A stretch of 64,000 nt of DNA from Gallionella sp. (lineage in GTDB: Bacteria; Pseudomonadota; Gammaproteobacteria; Burkholderiales; Gallionellaceae), in the NCBI GenBank assembly GCA_003153155.1, contig PLWV01000006.1, positions 1 to 64,000 on the forward strand. Reading direction: 5' to 3'. The notes beneath the pieces are model-generated. The model was given only the letters and a program-made list of their open reading frames with translations. It searched no databases and had not been told where the DNA came from. This document shows, piece by piece, positions 55,729-64,000 of this stretch. Positions within the stretch are counted from its first letter, which is position 1, and each line of letters opens with the position of its first letter. A program made the position numbers and the translations under genes.

Positions 55729-56627
55729 TCTGGCGCACCCTTTTCCTTAAGCACCCGCATCAAGTAGGCGCCATAGCCGCTCTTAAGCAGGGGTGCGGCG
55801 AGCTTCTCCAGTTGCGCAGCATTGACAAATCCCATGTGATAGGCGATCTCTTCCGGGCAGGCGATCTTGAGTCCCTGGCGATGTTCGATGGTCTGGATGA
55901 ACTGGCTGGCTTCGAGCAATGATTCGTGCGTGCCGGTATCCAGCCAAGCGTAGCCGCGCCCCATGATTTCAACGGACAAGCTGGAGCGCGCCAGATAGAG
56001 GCGGTTGACATCGGTGATTTCCAATTCACCGCGCGGGGAAGGTTTGAGGTTGGCGGCAATATCCACGACGGTATTGTCGTAAAAGTAGAGGCCGGTGACG
56101 GCATAATTGGACTTGGGCTGCGCGGGTTTTTCTTCCAGCGAAACAGCATGTCCGTTCGCATCGAACTCCACCACCCCATACCGCTCCGGGTCGCGCACAT
56201 GATAGGCGAACACGGTCGCGCCTGTTGCGCGCCGTGCCGCGTTTGCCAATTGATGCTGGAAGGCATGCCCGTAAAAGATGTTGTCCCCCAGCACCAGCGC
56301 GGAAGGGTGGTTGCCGATGAAGTCACGCCCGATGATGAAGGCCTGCGCCAGGCCGTCCGGCGAGGGTTGCACGGCATATTGCAGATTCAGTCCCCACGCG
56401 CTGCCATCGCCCAGCAATTGCTGGAATCGCGGCGTGTCTTGCGGCGTGGAGATGATCAGGATGTCGCGTATCCCCGCCAGCATGAGGGTGGACAGTGGAT
56501 AATAGATCATCGGCTTATCGTAAATGGGCAGCAGTTGCTTGGATACCGCCAGAGTCACCGGATGCAGGCGTGTGCCGGAACCACCGGCGAGGATGATGCC
56601 TTTTCTGGCAAGCTGGGAATGGCTCAT
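55725..56627 (-). CDS. rfbA: Glucose-1-phosphate thymidylyltransferase
   Basis: Makes dTDP-glucose from glucose-1-phosphate and dTTP. The 300-residue enzyme shows [40 protein letters not shown] (substrate binding), [10 protein letters not shown] (metal-binding Asp) and [19 protein letters not shown]. Its start overlaps nothing; a copy of the 62-bp element sits 112 bp upstream, between it and fcl. Confidence 0.97.
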   Translation of the reverse strand: MSHSQLARKGIILAGGSGTRLHPVTLAVSKQLLPIYDKPMIYYPLSTLMLAGIRDILIISTPQDTPRFQQLLGDGSAWGLNLQYAVQPSPDGLAQAFIIGRDFIGNHPSALVLGDNIFYGHAFQHQLANAARRATGATVFAYHVRDPERYGVVEFDANGHAVSLEEKPAQPKSNYAVTGLYFYDNTVVDIAANLKPSPRGELEITDVNRLYLARSSLSVEIMGRGYAWLDTGTHESLLEASQFIQTIEHRQGLKIACPEEIAYHMGFVNAAQLEKLAAPLLKSGYGAYLMRVLKEKGAPE

Positions 56628-56738
56628 GCTGCGCTTCCTTTGCTGCGCGGGCCGGTCAGTGATTTTCCGGTGCGGCCGGTTGATCTTAAAGTGATGCGAT
56701 CTGGGGTCGCCAAGCCTGTCCTGAGCTTGATAAAACGA

Positions 56739-56800
56739 CTGATGAAGCTACTAGCCATCTGACTAAGCCGCCAAACTACGGCAGCTAAGTCATTGGTTAT
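56739..56800. repeat. 62-bp element family, locus E (inverted)
   Basis: On the minus strand ATAACC (56800) to CATCAG (56739), 62 bp. Core arms GACTTAGCTGCC and GGCGGCTTAGTC match at 10 of 12 positions plus one wobble. The left flank CCTGTCCTGAGCTTG and the right flank GTCGAAG together resemble a common CCTGAGCTTGTCGAAG palindromic repeat that the element has split. Confidence 0.82.
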
Positions 56801-56841
56801 GTCGAAGTGGTCGGGCATGGCCAAGTCGAACATAATGGTTT

Positions 56842-57801
56842 TCATAATTGCGGCTCGCTGAATATTTTGTAAGTCAGATTAATTCCTTCTTTCAGGCTTG
56901 TTTTTGCCTTCCATCCCAAGCCTTGAATTTTGCCTACATCGAGCACTTTGCGCATCGTGCCATCCGGCTTTGAGGTGTCTTGAACGAACTTGCCCCTGTA
57001 GCCGACCACATCGGCTATCGCTTCTGCCAGTTCCCGGATGGTCAGGTCTGCACCCGTGCCCACGTTTATCAGCGGACATTGCGACGGCTCCACCAGGGCG
57101 TTGTAGCGTTCGTCATCCAGGGTGGCGAGGAACACCAGCGCGTTCGCCAGATCGTCCACGTACAGAAACTCGCGCTTGGGCGTGCCGCTACCCCAGAGCA
57201 CCACCTCGGCCGCACCGGATATTTTCGCTTCGTGCATTTTGCGAATCAGAGCGGGCAGGACATGGGAGTTGTTCAGGTCATAGTTGTCGCCCGGTCCGTA
57301 CAAATTGGTCGGCATGGCCGCCAGCCACTTCGTGCCATATTGGCGATTGTACGACCAGCACATTTCGATGCCGGCGATCTTCGCCAGCGCGTAAGGCCGG
57401 TTGGTCGCTTCCAGCGGGCCGGTAAGCAGGTATTCTTCCTTGATCGGTTGCGGGCAGTCGCGCGGGTAGATGCAGGAACTGCCTAGGAAGATCAGGCGTT
57501 TGACTTGCGCGCGATGCGCGGCACGGCAGATATTGGCTTCGATGAGCAAGTTGCTCATCAGGAAATCCACCGGGTAGCTGTTGTTGGCATGAATGCCCCC
57601 GACTTTGGCGGCGGCCAGAAACACCACTTCGGGACGTTCTTGCTCGAAGAATTTTTGCGTGGCGGCCGCGTCTTCCAGGTCTAACTCGGCATGCGTTCGA
57701 ATCACGATGTTAGTGTAGCCTTGCCGCTGCAACTCGCGCGCGATCGCGCTGCCTGCCAGGCCGCGATGGCCGGCGATGTAGATTTTGGTTTTCCTGTCCA
57801 T
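56842..57801 (-). CDS. fcl: GDP-L-fucose synthase
   Basis: Epimerises and reduces GDP-4-keto-6-deoxymannose to GDP-L-fucose. The 319-residue SDR has YIAGHRGLAGSAIARELQRQ, FLGSSCIYPRDCPQPIKEEY with the catalytic Ser and Cys, PYALAKIAGIEMCWSYNRQY with Tyr and Lys, and the NADPH-phosphate contacts of the family. It starts 11 bp after the gmd stop, so the two are cotranscribed. Confidence 0.96.
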   Translation of the reverse strand: MDRKTKIYIAGHRGLAGSAIARELQRQGYTNIVIRTHAELDLEDAAATQKFFEQERPEVVFLAAAKVGGIHANNSYPVDFLMSNLLIEANICRAAHRAQVKRLIFLGSSCIYPRDCPQPIKEEYLLTGPLEATNRPYALAKIAGIEMCWSYNRQYGTKWLAAMPTNLYGPGDNYDLNNSHVLPALIRKMHEAKISGAAEVVLWGSGTPKREFLYVDDLANALVFLATLDDERYNALVEPSQCPLINVGTGADLTIRELAEAIADVVGYRGKFVQDTSKPDGTMRKVLDVGKIQGLGWKAKTSLKEGINLTYKIFSEPQL

Positions 57802-57812
57802 CGTAGCTTTGT

Positions 57813-58928
57813 CTATTCGTGGTAATCGTAAGCCGCGAAGCCGTGCTTCTTGACCAACTCGTCACGCTTGGCACTCTTGAAATCTTCACGCATCATTTCA
57901 GCCACCAGTTCGTGGAAGGTGATCTTGGGTGTCCAGCCGAGCTTTTGTTTTGCCTTGGTTGGGTCGCCCAGCAAGGTCTCGACTTCAGTAGGACGGAAGT
58001 AGCGCGAATCGACTTGAACGATGCACTTGCCGGCGGCGTCGTAGCCTTTTTCGTCCACTCCTTTGCCTTTCCATTTGATGCTGATGTCCAATTCACGCGC
58101 GGCGATTTCGACGAACTGGCGCACGCTGTATTGCACACCCGATGCAATGACGAAGTCTTCCGGTTGATCTTGTTGCAGCATCAGCCACTGCATTTCAACG
58201 TAGTCTTTGGCATGTCCCCAATCGCGCAAGGCTTCAAGATTGCCGAGGTAGAGGCAATCCTGCAATCCGAGCTTGATGCGCGCCAGCGCGCGGGTGATCT
58301 TGCGCGTGACGAAGGTTTCGCCACGGACCGGACTTTCATGATTGAACAGGATGCCATTGCAAGCGTAGATGCCGTATGCCTCGCGGTAATTGACGGTGAT
58401 CCAGTAAGCATAAAGCTTGGCGACCGCATAAGGACTGCGCGGATAGAACGGGGTGGTTTCCTTTTGCGGAGTCTCCTGCACCAACCCGTACAGTTCGGAA
58501 GTGGATGCCTGGTAGAAGCGGGCCTTCTTTTCCAGACCAAGGATGCGGATCGCTTCGAGGATGCGCAGTGTGCCGATGCCGTCCGCATTGGCGGTGTATT
58601 CCGGGGTTTCAAACGACACTGCCACGTGGCTCATCGCAGCGAGGTTGTAGATCTCGTCCGGTTGCACTTGCTGGATGATGCGGATCAGGTTGGTGGAGTC
58701 GGTGAGGTCGCCGTAGTGCAAGATGAAGCTGGCCTTTTTGACATGCGGGTCTTGGTAAAGATGATCGATACGATCGGTGTTGAACAAGGATGAACGGCGC
58801 TTTACGCCATGCACCACATAGCCCTTTTTGAGCAATAACTCTGCGAGGTAGGCACCGTCCTGGCCGGTGATGCCGGTGATCAACGCGACCTTGGGTCGCT
58901 GAGAGCTCAGGGCTGTGGATTTGGTCAT
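57813..58928 (-). CDS. gmd: GDP-mannose 4,6-dehydratase
   Basis: Forms GDP-4-keto-6-deoxymannose. The 371-residue protein shows [38 protein letters not shown] with its Thr-Ser-Glu triad, and [19 protein letters not shown] with Tyr and Lys. It is the promoter-proximal gene of the surface-sugar run. The 226 bp between it and tolC contain no gene that I recognise. Confidence 0.97.
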   Translation of the reverse strand: MTKSTALSSQRPKVALITGITGQDGAYLAELLLKKGYVVHGVKRRSSLFNTDRIDHLYQDPHVKKASFILHYGDLTDSTNLIRIIQQVQPDEIYNLAAMSHVAVSFETPEYTANADGIGTLRILEAIRILGLEKKARFYQASTSELYGLVQETPQKETTPFYPRSPYAVAKLYAYWITVNYREAYGIYACNGILFNHESPVRGETFVTRKITRALARIKLGLQDCLYLGNLEALRDWGHAKDYVEMQWLMLQQDQPEDFVIASGVQYSVRQFVEIAARELDISIKWKGKGVDEKGYDAAGKCIVQVDSRYFRPTEVETLLGDPTKAKQKLGWTPKITFHELVAEMMREDFKSAKRDELVKKHGFAAYDYHE

Positions 58929-59154
58929 TTGTTGTCTCTCTGTTCTTTAAACGGCGGTACGCAGGCCATCTATGATGCGCGAAAGTTCGCTGGTACTGCT
59001 GTTCATGGGATCAATTGTTTTCTGGTTAATATATCCGGCATCACGGGCGGCATAGTTGCCAGAGCGAACTTCGGCAAATGTGTGCTATTGCAGTTACTCA
59101 TGAACGTTCTCCAGCAGTTTTTCTCTTTGAACCTTTTACCTTGTCCCTATCATC

Positions 59155-60510
59155 TTAATGGAGCGTCTGATTGACTTTGCTCAGGTCTTCTTCGCCCAGC
59201 GAACCCACTGCCTGTTTCAGGCGCAGTTGGCTGAGAAGGTAATCGTATTGAGCCTGATAAAGATCTCGGCGGGTGGAAAAAAGCTGCTGCTGCGCATTCA
59301 GCACATCGAGGTTGGTGCGCACGCCGACTTCTTGTCCCAGCTTGCTGGCCTCCAGTACGCTTTCGCTGGAGGTGAGCGCTTGTTGCAACGCCTGGACTTG
59401 GGCGACACCGCTGACCACACCCAGATAGGCTTGGCGGGCTTGCTGCGCGACGTTGCGGCGGCCATTTTCCAATTCTTGCCTGGCACGCTCGCGATTGGCT
59501 TCCGCTTCGCGCCATTTGGAATTCACCACACCACCCTGGAACAGCGGCATATTCAGTTGCAGGCCAATGGTCTTGTTGGTGCTTTCGGTGCCCAGGATAA
59601 GGCTGCCGACGTTGGTATTCCTGGAATAGTTCGCCATGATATCCACCGTCGGATAGTGCCCACCCCGGTTACGCGCTACTTCTTTCTCGGCGATCTCGGC
59701 ACTCGCCTGAGCGATAGCAAGCTGCAAATTGTTCAACTGCGCTTCTTCCACCCACTTCTCCATGTTGGCGGGTTGCGGTACTTCCAGCTTGAATTCTTTG
59801 CCGAGGGGGGTGAGGTCGCCCGGCGTGGCATTGATCAGTTGCTGCAAGGCACTGCGTTTGATTTCCAGATTGTTCTGCGCAGCGATCTCCTGCGCGCCGG
59901 TCAGGTCATAACGCGCTTGCGCCTCAAGGGTGTCGGTGATGGTGGCAGTGCCTACCTCGAAATTGCGCTTGGCTTGTGCGTGCTGTTCGGAAATAGCGGT
60001 CTTCTGCGCATTAACTAGCTGCACGCTGTCTTGCGCGATCAGCACGTCGAAGTAGGCTTGTGCGACGCGCAACATCAAATCCTGTTCGGCGATCTTGAGT
60101 TGTAACTCGGCTTGCGCTGCCTGCAATTCGGACTCGGTATAGACCAGCCAGTATTGCTGGCGGAACAACGGCTGCACCAGGCTCACACCATAGCTATGGC
60201 TGTTGAAACGGGACTCGCTTGGAAATATGACCGCGAACGCGGGAGGCACTGATTGAAGTGCAGCGCCGTACTGCACATTTTGATCGTTATACGTAGTGTT
60301 CGCGTTGAGATTGATCGAGGGCATCAACAACGAACGGCCCTGCGGTAACTTTTCCTGACCGGCTTGTTGAGTGGCGCGCGCAGCGGCAAACACCGGGTCG
60401 TTTGCTTGTGCGGCACGGAAGGTTTCCAACAGATCGGCAGCCTGTGCCCAGCCGCTTGCGACTAGAAATGTTGCCAGGAAAAGTGGTTTTAGTTTTATCA
60501 ATTTTTGCAC
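59155..60510 (-). CDS. tolC: TolC-type outer-membrane efflux channel
   Basis: Outer-membrane exit duct for type I secretion or RND efflux. The mature protein of about 430 residues has two OEP repeats (ARATQQAGQEKLPQGRSLLM to near residue 210, then a second from about residue 230), LFRQQYWLVYTESELQAAQA, and GVRTNLDVLNAQQQLFSTRR, a conserved block. The signal peptide ends GWAQA. The start is uncertain: GTG at 60510 is used here; a TTG at 60501 would start nearer the signal peptide, and no convincing ribosome site is visible. The stop is 13 bp before a run of intergenic DNA leading to gmd. Confidence 0.9.
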   Translation of the reverse strand: MQKLIKLKPLFLATFLVASGWAQAADLLETFRAAQANDPVFAAARATQQAGQEKLPQGRSLLMPSINLNANTTYNDQNVQYGAALQSVPPAFAVIFPSESRFNSHSYGVSLVQPLFRQQYWLVYTESELQAAQAELQLKIAEQDLMLRVAQAYFDVLIAQDSVQLVNAQKTAISEQHAQAKRNFEVGTATITDTLEAQARYDLTGAQEIAAQNNLEIKRSALQQLINATPGDLTPLGKEFKLEVPQPANMEKWVEEAQLNNLQLAIAQASAEIAEKEVARNRGGHYPTVDIMANYSRNTNVGSLILGTESTNKTIGLQLNMPLFQGGVVNSKWREAEANRERARQELENGRRNVAQQARQAYLGVVSGVAQVQALQQALTSSESVLEASKLGQEVGVRTNLDVLNAQQQLFSTRRDLYQAQYDYLLSQLRLKQAVGSLGEEDLSKVNQTLH

Positions 60511-60573
60511 AACCAATATATTAGAAGTTGCTAATATACATCTTATCACCGCAACGCGCAATCTCGGACAAGC

Positions 60574-61257
60574 TCAGAACACGAACCGCTTGGGCTGCAG
60601 CGCATTTTGCAGCGGTGCGACGCAGGCTTCCATGATGTTGAGGGTCTCAAAGGCATCCGCTGCGACGCGAGTGATCAGCCTGGCTTCCATCACCGGCGCA
60701 TCGCCGACGATAGCGAACAACCGCCCGCCAATATTCAGGCTGTTCTGAAACGCTACCGGCAGCACTGGCGTCGAACCGGTCAGCACGATGACATCATAAC
60801 TCGCACCGGTGCCGGGATAAGAGTCATTCATACCGCCGCTCCAGCCGCGTGCTGCGTCACCGATTTCCAGTGTGATGTGATCGCGATGGTAAGCATACAG
60901 GTGTTGCTTGGCCATGGCACTCAATTCCGGCACGATCTCGACCGAAGTCACATGCCCCGCCAACAAAGAGAGCAGCGCGGTCAGATAGCCGCTCCCGGTA
61001 CCCACCTCCAGCACCTTGTCGCTGCGGGTAAGGTGCAACTCTTGTACCGTACGCGCTTCCAGCTTGGGCTGCCACATGGATGCACCATAGCCCAATGGGA
61101 TTTCCATATCCATGAAAGCCATTTCGCGCTTGCCCTCCGGCACAAAGTGCTCGCGGCGAACGTGTTTGAGCAACTCCAGAATTCGTTCTTCCAGCACTTC
61201 GCATGGGCGGATCTGCTGCTCTATCATATTGAAGCGCGCCTGTTCCATATCTAGCAT
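60574..61257 (-). CDS. pcm: Protein-L-isoaspartate O-methyltransferase
   Basis: SAM-dependent enzyme of the isoaspartate-repair family. In the 227-residue protein ARFNMIEQQIRPCEVLEERI is the N-terminal block, KVLEVGTGSGYLTALLSLLA the SAM motif I, VTSVEIVPELSAMAKQHL the next, and DVIVLTGSTPVLPVAF corresponds to post-I motifs. The ATG at 61257 is preceded by GGGAGAGAA. It is transcribed toward tolC, an arrangement common in betaproteobacteria, where a role in efflux expression rather than protein repair has not been excluded. Confidence 0.88.
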   Translation of the reverse strand: MLDMEQARFNMIEQQIRPCEVLEERILELLKHVRREHFVPEGKREMAFMDMEIPLGYGASMWQPKLEARTVQELHLTRSDKVLEVGTGSGYLTALLSLLAGHVTSVEIVPELSAMAKQHLYAYHRDHITLEIGDAARGWSGGMNDSYPGTGASYDVIVLTGSTPVLPVAFQNSLNIGGRLFAIVGDAPVMEARLITRVAADAFETLNIMEACVAPLQNALQPKRFVF

Positions 61258-61382
61258 TTCTCTCTCCCAATTATGCTGCATTTATCGGTGTGCATTTCTG
61301 CGGCAGTATAGCAAGCCCTCCCCTATGGCTCAATGTTGCCCTATTTGGCTTGCTTTTCGCCGACCTTTCCATTACCTTGCGG

Positions 61383-61467
61383 GCTTCGCTAGGGGTCTTC
61401 GCCAGCATCTCAAATAATGGGCGGAGTGAGATACACCCTTTGAACCTGTACGGGTAATGCCGTCGTA

Positions 61468-61473
<6 letters not shown>
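61383..61473 (+). ncRNA. TPP riboswitch (THI element)
   Basis: The conserved core is visible: GGAGTGAGATACACCCTTTG (61423-61442), then AACCTG and GGGTAATGCC, then CGTAGGGAAGC. The closing stem P1 pairs GCTTCGCT (61383-61390) with AGGGAAGC (61466-61473). It lies just upstream of thiC and should lower its expression when TPP is abundant. Confidence 0.92.
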
Positions 61474-63413
<1,940 letters not shown>

Positions 63414-63414
63414 T

Positions 63415-64000
63415 GTGGATTTGATTTACTGGAAAGCCCTGATACTGGGCATCGTCGAGGGACTGACTGAGTTTTTACCGGTCTCCTCCACCGGACATTT
63501 GATCCTGGCTGGCGACCTGCTCGATTTCAACGACGAGAAGGGCAAGGTGTTCGAGATCGTGATCCAGTTCGCGGCGATCTTGGCGGTGTGCTGGGAATAT
63601 CGCGCCAAGCTGGGCTCGGTAGTCAGCGGCCTGGTGCAAAAACAGGAAGCCGCGCAACGCTTCACGGCCAATCTGTTCATCGCATTTTTACCCGCAGCGA
63701 TTCTGGGATTATTATTCGCCGGCAAAATCAAGCAACATTTATTCGCGCCGGTTCCAGTGGCTCTGGCGTTCATCGTGGGCGGCCTGTTCATCCTGTGGGC
63801 AGAAAAGCGCGATCACAAGATCACCGTCGAAACGGTGGACGACATGGGCTGGAAGGATGCGTTGAAGGTAGGCTGCGCGCAAGCATTGGCGCTGATTCCG
63901 GGCACTTCGCGTTCCGGCGCCACCATCATCGGCGGATTGTTCTTTGGGCTTTCACGCAAGGCGGCGACGGAGTTTTCTTTTTTCCTCGCCATTCCCACAT
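63415..64000 (+). CDS. uppP: Undecaprenyl-diphosphatase (partial, runs off the window)
   Basis: Recycles undecaprenyl pyrophosphate for cell-wall and polysaccharide synthesis in the inner membrane. 195 codons are present and the end lies beyond 64000. The N-terminus has [20 protein letters not shown], with the catalytic Glu region, and later [16 protein letters not shown], the second conserved motif with Ser-Arg. The start used is GTG at 63415, one base after the thiC TGA, because the ATG at 63413 is closed after three codons. It is likely cotranscribed with thiC. Confidence 0.92.
   Translation, partial: MDLIYWKALILGIVEGLTEFLPVSSTGHLILAGDLLDFNDEKGKVFEIVIQFAAILAVCWEYRAKLGSVVSGLVQKQEAAQRFTANLFIAFLPAAILGLLFAGKIKQHLFAPVPVALAFIVGGLFILWAEKRDHKITVETVDDMGWKDALKVGCAQALALIPGTSRSGATIIGGLFFGLSRKAATEFSFFLAIPT

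Noticed and set aside
56628-56841. 73-codon minus-strand frame between rfbA and fcl.
   Set aside because: It runs through the 62-bp element and flanking repeat and resembles no protein; no ribosome site.

Overview
The window looks like a chromosomal stretch from a betaproteobacterium, most plausibly of the Nitrosomonadales/Gallionellaceae type. The evidence is the protein families and gene orders: rpe-gph-trpE-trpG-trpD, hemC-hemD-hemX-hemY, algZ-algR beside argH, ubiC-recG, phoU-ppx and pcm-tolC. The family-level placement is inference. No rRNA, tRNA, CRISPR array or complete insertion sequence was seen. Short repeats are unusually abundant, both between genes and in frame inside genes.

Layout. 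0-3.7 kb: alpha-glucan phosphorylase preceded by a deletion scar that joins the 5' part of a transaldolase gene to the 3' end of a phosphoglucomutase gene, then an IS630-type remnant. 3.8-12 kb: rpe, gph, trpE, an FAD oxidoreductase, trpG, trpD, an NAD-dependent epimerase and a 2Fe-2S flavin reductase; no trpC follows trpD. 12-17.3 kb: a periplasmic retropepsin-like protein and hemY-hemX-hemD-hemC on the minus strand, with repeat DNA carried in frame in hemD, hemX and hemY. 17.5-25.7 kb: ppc, a coiled-coil lipoprotein, a DNA glycosylase, algR-algZ and argH.

25.8-34.9 kb is the most unusual part: six co-directional minus-strand genes. In transcription order they are a ThDP (acetolactate-synthase-like) enzyme, two adjacent half-size citrate-synthase-fold proteins with degenerate catalytic residues, a TonB-dependent receptor, an ABC-type substrate-binding protein without a transporter, and a membrane HAMP-PAS-GGDEF-EAL protein. 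The first three look like an undescribed metabolic unit. The last three look like an envelope sensing unit feeding c-di-GMP.

35.6-44.5 kb: monothiol glutaredoxin, Na+/H+ antiporter, methyltransferase, a peroxide defence locus (oxyR divergent from catalase, an unannotated 49-codon ORF, dps), ubiA, a FabMG-like protein and ubiC. 44.5-52 kb: recG, ridA, phosphoglucomutase, rpiA, phoU-ppx. 52-59 kb: a nucleotide-sugar and surface-polysaccharide cluster (rfbD, rfbB, rfbC, rfbA, fcl, gmd) containing a second deletion scar that joins an O-antigen ABC permease fragment to an epimerase fragment. 59-64 kb: tolC, pcm, a TPP riboswitch with thiC, and the start of uppP, which runs off the edge.

The best sequence-level signal not explained by genes is a 62-bp interspersed element (five loci: 15.9, 35.3, 46.7, 49.7 and 56.7 kb). 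It starts ATAACC, ends CATCAG, and has a central stem whose two arms change together between copies. Several copies sit inside other palindromic repeats, and one composite copy is translated within hemD.
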